DNA of 29,010 bases from assembly GCA_011763485.2 (NCBI GenBank), contig JAANSK020026688.1:1-29010 (forward strand), given 5' to 3'. The notes below the pieces were generated by a model, which worked only from the letters and a program-made list of their open reading frames with translations, was not told where the DNA came from and made no database searches. Shown piece after piece: positions 9,640-19,728 of this stretch. The translations under genes were made by a program, and so were the position numbers. This stretch comes from Isoetes engelmannii. Lineage: Eukaryota; Streptophyta; Lycopodiopsida; Isoetales; Isoetaceae. Every line of letters begins with the position of its first letter. The stretch's first letter is position 1.

Positions 9640-12600
9640 GAAAGCTTGATGGATCATGTCTGTGTTTCGCGGGCTCAGTTCAGCTGCCAGCTAAATAAAT
9701 GCCTACATAGTATGCAGTTACAAGCCAATGCTCAAGCTGTGGTTTGTATTCATATGTAAATTTTGGAACTTCTCTCCCTAGCATGCCAAAGAATTTTTTT
9801 GCAGGGGGAGAATTAATTTTGATTGTGAAGCGTTTCATCACCAATGGCGGACTCATTATTTCAGCATGGATCATTATATGGACTTCTTGGTGCCAGAGTC
9901 ATAATCATTAACACGATTTTACAGACAATAGAGGGTGAGGAGACAGTTATGAGCTCAAAAGCTCATGCATTACTGTGCACTATATCCCAACTAAATTTTT
10001 TTTAGGAGTTATTGCTCCTAGCTGCAATGATTGAGCAATGAGGACTTCAAGATGTATAGGATTCTGATCCACAATGCAACTTCCTTAGAACTTCGTTATT
10101 TATCAGAGGAACATAAACCTGGTTATGCCTTTAGAGCGAGACACGTGATTTCTCATGAGAATGAATACTCCACTCTAGTTTGTCTTTAGGCAATAGCAAC
10201 TGCCTTAGAATACAAGGTGTGAAATTTCTCTGTTTTGATGTCAAACATTTGTACGCCGTTTCATGTCAGCATGTCAAACTGAATCAAGCTACTGTAAAAT
10301 TTTTCTCAATCCAAGGGTGCGCTTTAAATGCAAATGGTGGTGATTTATATGAAATTCTACCGAACTAGATAGTTAAAGCCCTAAGAGAAAGTTTCTGTCT
10401 TCAGGAAGAAATTACTGATAGTGGGAACGTATATCAATAAGATGGTATTTGCAGGAACTGATTAGTACAAGTTTCAGATGTTTCTCGGCATTCATGACTA
10501 TCTGATGTACTTAATATAGTTAATCACCGATCTGATCTGGACTGCTTTTGGTTGCTTTTTGAAATTTATGGAACATGGCTTTCAGACACTGCTTGTTGCA
10601 GATAATATACAGCCAAACATTAAATGGCTCTTATTGAAGGATGGTCAACAATGCGCTTAAATATTAGAGTAATGTTTCTAAACAATCTGTACATGGCCAA
10701 CCTCAACTACAGTACGACGCTTCAAAGCAAAAATCCTTGACTTCATGTGTCGTAATGATGGTCCCCAATTGTGTGGTCCACCATATTTATCAATACAAAC
10801 TTTACGATGTCCCATCTCTATTTTGACCAAACATAACATTCTAGTGGGAACTCAATGATGACGAAGAAGACAATATGAACACAAAGGCAATATTTTGACA
10901 TAAAATGGACACAAAGTCCGCATCATTTCATGTGTCCTGGACCACTCTTTTTTTCTACTTTTTTAATAGTCATGTATATGTTTGCATCATTTCATAAGTT
11001 GTCCTTAATCTATAGTCAATTTGAATGGTCCCATAGTATAGTTAATGTCAAAACATGCCTTGTCTACCTCTTACCTATATTGCTTAAATTTGTTAAAGTT
11101 GACTAGCATGTGAACGAGGAATAATTAAACTTTAATTTCAAAAACTAAGGATTAGATTAGAGCAAAATAAGTCGCTTTGTTAGCATGTATATATGGGATG
11201 TATTAAGACTAATTCTCCTTTAGTATGACAAGTGCACAGTTTATTTGACAAAATTATCCGATACGGACTTTTTTGATCATAAATGACTCATACATGTTGA
11301 CAAAAATGAGTAGTGTGAAGATATGCACACATGTAGAAGGATGAATCACTTAACTACAAGAGGATTAATAGCACATTGACTTGGTAGAGCAAAGCGGACA
11401 TCTTTTATTCAGGAAACATGCAGATCTGTAACTTAAGGATTACAAGAACCTGAATCAAAGGGTTGACAAAGTGTTCATACCCTAGATAAAAGAATTGAGG
11501 GATTTATTGCCCTTTACATGGATGGTAGAGGGATTCAGAGTCAATGATTGTATGATTGAATAATCCATCACAAAGCCATAGAGAACAATTAAATAGAAGG
11601 TTATACATAAACCTAGGTGTGTTTGAGTTGAGAAAACTGCCAGACCAGATACAATGTGGTAGGCAAGAAAATGATGGTATTGATTCCTTTGTCATAAGTG
11701 ACGGGCTAGGCCTAGACGTTGGGCCAAATACTGAACAAATTGATGGCGTTTCACATGTGTGCTGTCCAAGGGATGTTGGCCGAAAAACTCAGCAAATAGG
11801 AGGACCTTTCAGGCAATGACATCTCTCCAAACCCAAATAAAGTTTAGAGTTAATGAAGGGTTGACAAACAAAACCAAAGGATGGGCTCAGGCTCAGGGCC
11901 GACCAATAAACCGGACCCAAGTAGTCCCCAAAGTATAAACAGTTGCAGCGTATGGAAGATCCAAGGAGTTGAAATTTCCGAGCCTTTAAGTCGTCATCAA
12001 GGCGATGAAAGTTGAGAAATCCAACCACAACAGACAGCAGAGCAATAAAGGGGTCAACAGAAGCTGCAGTGCACAAGAGGGCAGCACATTTGGGAGCTGA
12101 CCACAATGGAACGGAATTTTGGTGGTTAAGAAAGGGCAGCGTAGTGGGGGCCTCTGTCTGGTTCAAAAATGACTTAGAAATTTGGCTTCATGGGTACCAC
12201 CCACTTCCCTGAAAGAAGAGAACCATCAATGCCGTGCTCTATCTATCTCATCTACCCATTGTTGGGCTCAGCGAAATGTAATGCCTCAGAGTCAACACAT
12301 TTCTGTGAATAAAATATACACAGATATGATTCAGAGTATATCAGGCTCTTACCAATTGCTTGATTCCACACCGTTGCTTGCGCATTAACGTGAGCATTTG
12401 GACTTCTGCTTCTGGCACTTGCCTTTGCTTGGTTCCTCCCTGCTTCCTTGCTTTGCAGAGCTTTGCAGATTATTGGGTGCTTAGGTGGGACACCTCTTTG
12501 CAAATTCAACCCCTCCCTGTTCCTGCATAATGCCAAATTACAGGTCACTGAATATTGCTGGCAGATTGCCCATGCACCATCGAGAACACGCCCTTGGCCA

Positions 12601-12950
12601 CTTTTTTAGTCCCCTTCTACGTTGTGCCCCACCCTGACGTGACGTGTCTGCCTGGCACAATTTGGAAAAACAACATCCATCGCCTCCTGTACCTGACAAA
12701 AGATGACGCCCTCGTTGAAGACCATTTGCCATCTTGGAATCTCTCTTGCAAGTGGAGATCCCCAGCCTTGACTAGTTAGCTTATATTAATCATTATTGTC
12801 AATCGTTACGTATGCTCATCCATTCCGGAATTAATTATGCTCCCATGTGGAGAAAACATGTTGCAAGTTGTTGTGCTAAGCTTTGTGCCAATTTTGCTAT
12901 AGCTCGTTATTATCTGATCCGTTTTTATCATTCGAGTTCCTTGAGTTACA
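9640..12950. other. Long stretch without a recognised gene
   Basis: No protein motif, RNA gene or obvious element was recognised on either strand. The largest open frames (11789-12166 and 12252-12548 on -, several under 90 aa on +) overlap each other and look like nothing known. Composition is AT-rich, with somewhat higher GC around 11880-12200 and 12540-12780. Confidence 0.5.
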
Positions 12951-12962
12951 TTTTTATGGCCC

Positions 12963-13720
12963 ATGTCCCAGCTGTTTATAGATAATTTTTTAAAGAATTG
13001 CATTCAGTTGCGCATACTCCATGAAAACTGTGCTTCAGGTGAGATGCTGCAACTGCTTCCTGAGAAGGTTCCCCTATTTGTTTATTTTCAACGAAATCAG
13101 TTTCACCTTTGTTCCCATAAATTCACTAACTCAACCAAAGGGCAGTTAGAAGTTTTAACCAAACTAAATACTTTCCTTATGACTAGAGCTGTGACTTTCC
13201 CGGTACGCAGGACTCACCTTGAACAGCTCCAATGGGCAAAGTGTTCTCCCTTGCAAGCCTGGACACCAGAATATATCAAGCAAAAAATAAAACCATGTAG
13301 CATTGAATTTAAAGAAAGCTTACCGGCATTGTAACAGGCTTCTCATTTGTCTGCAAAACTTGCACTAGATATCTTGCCTGCTTCATATTTTGGATATCTG
13401 AAGGGCAAGAAGTGTGTTTGCGGCAAATGGTGCTACAATGCTTCCTGTCTACAAGCTCTGCAGAGGAGGCATGACTGGATTGGACAAAGGCTTCTCCAGC
13501 TGAATTTTCTTTCATTTTGCAAGAGAAATTTTGTCATATGGACGAGGTTCAAAATCAACTCTATTTCCACATGATTGAAGAAACTAGTAGATCTCATAGA
13601 AAGGAACTTTGGGAGATATAACATACCACCCTATTTCAACAACAAGCTGAGGAGACAAGTAAATGGTATCGCAATCTCGGCATGTGCAAATCAAGACTTC
13701 CCATTTTCAAATGACCATGC
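12963..13720 (+). other. Coding-like pieces of unknown identity
   Basis: Three readable + strand pieces follow one another. The first, 12963-13334, includes RRTHLEQLQWAKCSPLQAW followed by TPEYIKQKI. The second, 13347-13574, includes the Cys-rich KKCVCGKWCYNASC. The third frame, about 13508-13720, is rich in charged and helical residues (EEVQ/HRKELW/QQQAEETSKW type), with one stop near 13616. They look like remains of one or more genes rather than random frames, but I do not recognise the family. A JmjC-like reading of the first piece came to mind and could not be supported. Low certainty. Confidence 0.25.
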
Positions 13721-13729
13721 AGTTTTATT

Positions 13730-14164
13730 GCCTAAAGAACGTTACTAAAATTAGCCTCTACATATTAAATGCATATAAAATGCTAAAATCCACTGCAAAT
13801 CAGCCTACTAGAGTGGCTCTATATGTAAAATAATTTTCCAGAATGTATTTTGGACTCTTCTATACGAAATATCGAACTATGAGAATGGAGATATAGCCAA
13901 CTTTGCTTCCTTCAATAGCCAAGTCATAGCTTCGATCACGTTTCCCAGGAGAGTTATACCCATCCTATAATTGATAGCCTCACTATATCCTTTTAGATGA
14001 TGTGACATTATCAACCCACTCTAACAACCTAACCTATGCCGATCTGGGCTGTGCTCTACCCTGGTGAATCATGCGGTTTCGACGTGCCCATAGGCCAGAG
14101 GCTAATCGATCCACATTCGACACATTCGCTTACGCTGTCCCCATCAGCTGCTCACCCCTACCTG
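13730..14164. other. No gene recognised
   Basis: No motif is seen. GC-richer sequence at about 14035-14160 has no tRNA or known SINE boxes that I could identify. Confidence 0.4.
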
Positions 14165-14304
14165 GTGAATAAATAAATACAAAAGATAAAATGAGTAAAT
14201 ATCCAGAAAAGCACTACAAAGAACAGCTTAACCTGCTCAAAGGTTAAGTGAATAAATAAATACAAAAGATAAAATGAGTAAATATCCAGAAAAGCACTAC
14301 AAAG
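14165..14304. repeat. Perfect 57-bp direct repeat, period 83 bp
   Basis: The sequence beginning GTGAATAAATAAATAC and ending CACTACAAAG occurs at 14165-14221 and again at 14248-14304 without a mismatch. The copies are separated by 26 bases (AACAGCTTAACC...GGTTAA), themselves partly palindromic. Perfect identity points to a recent local duplication. Confidence 0.9.
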
Positions 14305-15285
14305 CAAGAACACCTCTTCTCTCCTGAACAGCCCACCGATTTGATCACTTATTTAGGATAAATGCTTCCTGGACAAATATTAATCCACTGTTATTAACAA
14401 ATCCAGTACGGAAACATAATCAGGTGAAAGAATGAAGAAAAAAAATCATCTTTTAAACAGTGGACATTTTGTAAATAATAACTTGTGCTTTTTACAGATT
14501 TTATAAGATTGTTAATATATATAAGCATGATAACTGGACAACTAAATATGCTAAAATGACAAGTGTTACTTCATGTTGCTGATGTTCCCAGTGACACAAT
14601 TGGCTTGTTAAACTTGTATTTGGTAGAAATGATGTATGATTGTTGTATGAACATAATGACTAGATATCTAAATATGTTGACATACCATATTATATACACA
14701 TCAATATGTAGATTGCTGATCTGTCCTCATCCCTCCAAGATACCTATGCATGTCAGCTTTCTACAGCTTCTTTGCAACAGTCATGAAATGTTATGGCCAG
14801 ATATGTGTAGCTCCAGTTGTCACCAATTTGAAATGCAGCATTCTCAATAAAGACATATCAAAAGCTTAAAATACCAAAGCAAGTGAAGATGACTTAAATT
14901 TTCTCAGTTTGAGGAGGACACATAGCCTTCACGACTTCCAAGGCACAAAGGCACACGCAGCCATCAGAAGAGAAGTCAGACAAAAAGATGCCATGTGCTG
15001 ACATCAGAGCTTGTTTTAAGGTGCCCAGAAATGTGATATCTCCAGGCAGACTTCTGAACAAGTTTTCTTGCAACAAATTACAATAAATGCCTAGGAGGTC
15101 AGGCTCACAACCTCCTAGCAGGCTCAAAAATGGTGTATGTTTGGTAGCATAGACCCTAAGGCCCTTCAGTAAATGTTAATAAATTTTTTCTCTTTTCCCT
15201 TTCCTTCAACATAACTTTTTTGACATCCCTTCAGCATCTTGACCTGAACAGGCTTGTAACTCTATAATCCCAACCACATCAACCA
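14305..15285. other. No gene recognised
   Basis: Short open frames on both strands (for example 14563-14850 + and 14894-15127 -) have no motif I can name. Some may be diverged remnants linked to the ABCB pseudogene that follows, but none matches an ABCB block. Confidence 0.4.
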
Positions 15286-15287
15286 CG

Positions 15288-16000
15288 TTGCATCTGGGAT
15301 TATCAAATGTAGACAAACATGCAGTACAAACCTGTTGCTGCATAACAGCCTTCATAAACGGTTGGAAGGTTACTCTGATTCTGCTAGCAATAATGCCTCC
15401 ACTGGCATATGCAGCAGCAAATACCATTGTTAAGCAAGTATTTGATGGCACCCGAACTGTATATCAGATATTCTTCACCTCATCCACAATGTAATGGTTT
15501 GTGCCTCACAAAGTTAATTCTATAATCAAGATTTCATCTTTTGCAGGTGAAAAGAAGGTTGTTGAAAAAATTTATCAAAATAAAAATGGTGTTTACCATG
15601 GCTTAGCTGATTGAACGGTGCGGTGCTGATAATGCCCAACAGCTATGCAATAGCCCTTTGGTATGGATCAAAACTGGTTTTGAATCAGAACTGTTCTTTT
15701 CTCCATGTAATTTTTGCAGTCCTTACGGGAAGCATGTAAGTTTTTATAGTTCTTTACATTAGCATTAGTTGTTATTTTAGAAAGAATATCTTCCTTCGGG
15801 GTTTGACAGTTTACATCTCATGTGTGCCTCACTTGGTCAGACTTCATCCTATGTTAGCACATTTGCTGCAGAATATGCTTGCATATAAAATCTTCAAACA
15901 GCAAATGGATCTTGTGAGTCAGGAACATGTGCTTTTTGGCACTACTATCAAGGAAACATTGCTTTTTAGGCACTTTCATTGCAATGATTTCCTGATGGTT
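15288..16000 (+). pseudogene. ABCB (P-glycoprotein-type) transporter pseudogene
   Basis: Consecutive blocks match one half of a plant ABCB full transporter, but in different frames and with pieces missing. They are: a membrane segment FINGWKVTLILLAIMPPLAY with IVKQVFDGTRTVY (about 15345-15465); GEKKVVEKIYQ after a plausible acceptor at 15545-15546; YAIALWYGSKLVLNQNCSF and VIFAVLTGSM (about 15642-15736), ending at a plausible GTAAGT donor; LGQTSSYVSTFAAEYA (about 15828-15876); and AYKIFKQQM running straight into DLVSQEHVLFGTTIKE (about 15876-15955). In an intact protein about 100 residues, including Walker A, separate AYKIF from the Q-loop LVSQEP. Here they are adjacent, so the nucleotide-binding site is deleted. 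No ABC signature or Walker B follows. It is a dead host-gene remnant, not a functional transporter. Confidence 0.85.
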
Positions 16001-16114
16001 AAGCAGACTTGTGTCATATTTAGCATTCTTATTCTTCATCCTCAAGGTGTACAGATGACCCATGAGTTAGCTTTAGCTCGAGTGTTGCACTGCTGTCTCC
16101 AATGGCGTTAGAAA

Positions 16115-17020
16115 GATCAGAGAAGCATTTGAACCGGGAGAACCAAAATATATTCATTATTGCTTATTAGCTTTGCTGGTTGGTAGAGTACAATGATGAT
16201 GAAACTCAAGCAGGTGACTAAAAGTAGATGCAGAAGTAGTAGACCACCTCTTGGGGAGTCCTCTAGAAGGCCTTAGCATCTTTAGAAGATGGTGAGACTA
16301 CTTGCCTCTTAGTACAATTGGGAAAGAGCAAATAGTCTCCTCATAGTACCTTTATGTTGATGTGCAGCTTGGGGCCGAGTTAACACACAGGAAGAAACTT
16401 TCCACTTCTGCTTTTGTCTATCAACATTTTTCGAAAGTGTTTTAGGTGGCATCATCTTCATGCGCCATGGTATTTTTCCTTTGAATGATGTCCTAGAGTA
16501 GTATTATTTTCTACCTCCACACTTGGGTTTCTAAGTACAAGTACTTCCTATCTGGTCTAAAATGGATCTTCTTTATATGTGCTAGAATACTTCCAATATG
16601 ATCCATATGGGATCTATACGATAATGGAGCCATCAATAAGGCTAAATGCCATGTATTTTGATATTTACAATTTAAAATAAATAACTGCTTCAAGAAAGAA
16701 AACGTTCCATATAAAAGAGACTAGTGCAACAACAGAGGAAATAAACATGGCATCTTATCTTGCCAATATATTTATTGGAAGAAGCTAGATGTATGAAGGC
16801 GTCTGAATCATTTATACACCAGAGTTTATGTAGTCTGATATGCTGCTGTTCCACTTCAGGGCTTTGTACGCGAGGATTTGATCAATTATGTGCAACTTCA
16901 TAATACTTGATAATTTCAATGATATTCGTTGTACAACTTCATACAAGTACTAGTTGATAATATTTTCTCCATATGGATAAAATAGAGAAATGCTTTACAT
17001 TCATGAATCATAAGAATGTG
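16115..17020. other. No gene recognised
   Basis: No coding motif was found on either strand. The missing 3' exons of the MINPP pseudogene to the right would be expected here on the - strand, and I could not find them. Confidence 0.45.
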
Positions 17021-17025
17021 CCTAC

Positions 17026-18061
17026 CTGTTTACAAAGAATCCATAGAGAAGAGATGCCACTGCTTGTGAAGCTTATGTCATGACGTTCTGGTACTATGCC
17101 AGCAACCTTTGTATACATGTCTTGCTTCCTATGAGTAGCAGGGTTATAGATATAAGGTTGGATCCAATTTCCAGAAGCTCACAAAAATAAACCAGCAGAC
17201 TTACTTGTTAAAATAAAATATCTTGTAATATGGCATGTTTCATGAAATTGAGGATACCATATGTTCGTGAATCCTGGTATTTTCTTCTTTTCAGTCTCTC
17301 TCATTACATATACCTGTGTTGCCAAAATTGGATAGATAGAAGGATGATAACTCTGTTCAAAGAAGTCTGGAAATCTCTCACGTGGTCTTTTTTTCCTGAG
17401 TTCAAATATCTCTTCTTCTCCTTGAGCAGTAAGCTCGCCTCCTACAACCTTGCCATTCCATGTCGAGCGCCATTTCAACAGCCAACCTGGTACTTTACCA
17501 CTATTATCCGAAGCAGCCAGCAATGATTCTAGACGATTTTCCAACTCCATAAATTCGCGTAATCTTTTCTTTGTAGGTGCTCCAGTACCATGCTTACTCT
17601 GCCTATTGCAAAATTAGAATACAGTAATAAATTGAAGATACTGACAACGAAATTGAGATGGATGGCCTTGCATCGAGCAGGCGGGAGTAGGTTTTCATTG
17701 CGAAATAGTTTGGTTGCAAGCTTCCTTGACACATCGTATCTGATTAGACACGAAAACATTAATATCGACCACCAACGATTAGAAATTCCTAGGGTTGTCT
17801 TACGATCTAAAATACTCCGGGTCCGTTCATACCAAATGCAATGCAGTCTGGGGAATGTATATTTTGAGGTACATATTGCAGATTGTGATACAAAATCCTA
17901 TGTTAATCATGTGATCGAGCCATAAGATAAAGAATGCACCTGGTTGTGCTGGACACATGCTCCCGAATATCAAATTCATGCTCTGATGCAAAGACAACAG
18001 GTGCAGTAACAAGGAGAGGTAATGGTAGCACTAGAATCCACAAACGGAGCGCCATCGCCAT
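17026..18061 (-). pseudogene. Multiple inositol polyphosphate phosphatase (MINPP/phytase), truncated and decayed
   Basis: Exon 1 (18061-17940) encodes MAMALRLWILVLPLPLL..., a clear signal peptide, then EFDIREHVSSTT. Exon 2 (17739-17642) encodes YDVSRKLATKLF...KAIHLNFVV, joining in frame through GT-AG sites. Exon 3 (about 17592-17314) encodes HGTGAPTKKRLREF, VPGWLLKW, WNGKVVGGELTAQGEEE, RPRERFPDFFEQSYHP and ILATQ before a GTATAT donor. A last piece (about 17165-17026) encodes VPERHDISF and ISSLWILCKQ. Family members are histidine acid phosphatases that strip phosphate from inositol phosphates in secretory compartments. The catalytic RHGxRxP heptad reads only HGTGAP: the second Arg is Gly, and no good acceptor supplies the first Arg. 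The PRASASAVAFG region and the entire C-terminal half, with its HAE proton-donor motif, are absent. Probably a pseudogene. Confidence 0.85.
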
Positions 18062-18193
18062 ACTCGACCTTGCTAAGTACGTAGCTATGATTCTGAAAAG
18101 TCTACATTTTACGCGGGCTCTTCACGTTAGACATTTCATTTTATTATTTTTTCTATGTTTTTTCTTCCCATCAAAACTTGCATAGAAGGAAGG

Positions 18194-18249
18194 AAGGTGG
18201 TATGTACTAGATAATGCACCCAAGGTGGTATGTACTAGATAATGCACCC
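18194..18249. repeat. Perfect 28-bp tandem duplication
   Basis: AAGGTGGTATGTACTAGATA plus ATGCACCC occurs at 18194-18221 and immediately again at 18222-18249. The second copy overlaps the start of the left arm of the adjacent foldback. Confidence 0.9.
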
Positions 18250-18353
18250 AGGCGAGACAATTCCGCCTTGTAAAAGATCGAGGCAGAATTGTCTCGCTTG
18301 GGTGCCGCCTCGGCATTTTACAGGGCGGAATTGTCTCGCCTGGGTGCATTATC
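18238..18353. repeat. Foldback element: 47-bp inverted repeat with 22-bp loop
   Basis: The left arm 18238-18284 starts GATAATGCACCCAGGCGAGA. The right arm 18307-18353 is its reverse complement at 43 of 47 positions. The loop, 18285-18306, itself holds a further diverged copy of the arm (GAATTGTCTCGCTTGGGTGC). A transcript would fold into a near-perfect hairpin. It resembles a foldback/MITE or a young inverted duplication, and no coding capacity is present. Confidence 0.88.
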
Positions 18354-18419
18354 AGACATAATCAAGTATTCCTTGAAATTTTATGTCTTTTATTGACACC
18401 TGGCCGTTGTTCCCCTTCT

Positions 18420-18569
18420 GGCGATGGCCCTGCTTCTGGCAATGGCGACGGCCTTGCTTCTGATCTGCGATGGCCCTGCTTCTGGTCTGGCGATGGCTTG
18501 CTTCTGCAAAGCTCTGTCATGCATTATGGCGATGGCCTGCTTTTGATCTGGCGATGGCCCTGCTTCTGC
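18420..18569. repeat. Minisatellite, unit about 22-24 bp
   Basis: Six imperfect copies of GGCGATGGCCCTGCTTCTG (followed by GATCT, GTCT or similar) start at about 18420, 18444, 18467, 18489, 18528 and 18550. One interval is longer because of an unrelated insert. The frame beginning at 18393 translates as a Gly/Asp/Ala-rich repeat, but nothing suggests that it is a gene. Confidence 0.85.
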
Positions 18570-18599
18570 ATTCTAGTGGTATTCTTACAGATTGGAGCA

Positions 18600-18986
18600 T
18601 TCCGAAGGTTTGAGTGTTCTTTGTTCCTCACAAGACTACTGTGTTGTTTGGCCGCCTAGAGTTTCCTGCCTAGAGTGTTCTCTGGCTGTAGGTATAAGGG
18701 GCAAAGCATGAAATGAAATGCTGGGATAGAGGCGAGGAGGAGTACCAGAATCTCACCGCCATAGCCACAAAATAGAGAGCGATGCCAAAGCAAAAAAACC
18801 CTGCGACGAACAGAGCAGATCAAAGATTTCTACGAAGAGACCATGGCGACGCCGCTCTACAATAGCGGAGAAACTATTCCGCGTTTTAAAACACACGGAA
18901 TATAGGCATAATTTCAAGAAACAGTTGATTACGCATGAGTTAACGATGAAATGCAAAAGCGTTCTTAAACCAAAATAATTCAAGTG
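18600..18986. other. No gene recognised
   Basis: No motif is seen. The stretch ends at the target-site duplication of the retroposed fragment that follows. Confidence 0.4.
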
Positions 18987-19110
18987 AAGAATTGAATCTT
19001 TATCGGGGCAGTCCTCCTTCCTCCTCACTCGATTTGTAACATTACCATTCTTTTAATATATTGATGACACAGTTCTTCCAAAAAAAAAAAAAAAAGAATT
19101 GAATCTTTAT
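18987..19110 (+). mobile_element. Short poly(A)-tailed retroposed fragment with 17-bp target-site duplication
   Basis: AAGAATTGAATCTTTAT occurs at 18987-19003 and again at 19094-19110, flanking an insert of about 90 bases. The insert ends in a run of about 17 A, directly against the right copy. Flanking direct repeats of this length and a 3' poly(A) run are the signature of LINE-mediated target-primed reverse transcription. The insert's own sequence (CGGGGCAGTCC... to ...GATGACACAGTTCTTCC) has no recognised coding part and may be the 3' end of a 5'-truncated LINE or a retroposed transcript. Confidence 0.85.
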
Positions 19111-19298
19111 TTTTCACCATATCAAAAAACATAATAGAGTAACTCTTTATTTATATAGGTATATAATTACATATTCTGCTCTATACAATGATAATACTTT
19201 ATGTTTTAAGAATCCCCAATATCTAGTATAGCTTAGAAAATAATCACAAGGCCTAGCTAAAAGCTCACAAACCTATCCACAAGAAACCTGTTTTTCTT

Positions 19299-19391
19299 TA
19301 AGAGCAAAGTGTTCTGGAATACACATGCTTTTTCTTAAGAGCAAAGTGTATTCCGGAACGCATGTGTATTCCCGAACACATTTTGCTCTTA
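19299..19391. repeat. Second foldback, arms of about 30 bp
   Basis: The left arm TAAGAGCAAAGTGTTCTGGA...CACATGC at 19299-19328 pairs with 19360-19391, with a two-base gap and two mismatches. The loop holds another direct copy of the arm start (TTAAGAGCAAAGTGTATTCC), and GTGTATTCCGGAATACAA follows at about 19405. These nested copies suggest repeated local inversion and duplication. Confidence 0.75.
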
Positions 19392-19728
19392 GGGAAAAGT
19401 AGAAGTGTATTCCGGAATACAATTTAGCTTTTTTCTTATCAAATTAGCTTATATTTGATTTATTTCAAAGTGCTTTCTTGTTGTTTTTTATCAAATTCTC
19501 TGTCGTTATTGTTGCTTTTTACCTGCATTTTAGCATGTTTTTGTTTATTATTAGCAGTTTTTGTGGTCTTTTTCTTGTTCTTTTCGCTTTTTAAATTAAT
19601 TTATTAATTTCCTTGTGTTCATTTTCTTATTTTCTCGAACATTATGTCGACTCTGTCTTTTCTTCATGCTTGATTCATATTCCAGAATACGTGATGAGCT
19701 TAATTTCCTCTACTGACTTGAACTGCTG
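19392..19728. other. T-rich stretch, no gene recognised
   Basis: The sequence is strongly T-rich (TTTTTGTTTATT, TTTTCTTGTTC) and could be an intron or upstream region of the following gene. A pyrimidine run ending CTACCAG at about 19740 could act as a splice acceptor, but this is not certain. Confidence 0.35.

Noticed and set aside
12120-12160. GGTTCAAAA word resembling a tRNA or SINE B box
   Set aside because: No A box at the right distance and no cloverleaf; other GGTTCAAAA words (3495, 13549) fail in the same way. No CRISPR, rRNA or tRNA was found.
11789-12166. 125-aa open frame on the - strand
   Set aside because: No recognisable domain and no neighbouring exon-like pieces; not called as a gene.
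12963-13334. Possible JmjC/TYW5-like domain
   Set aside because: Only a vague resemblance around WTPEYIKQKI; the iron-binding HxD...H motif is not visible.
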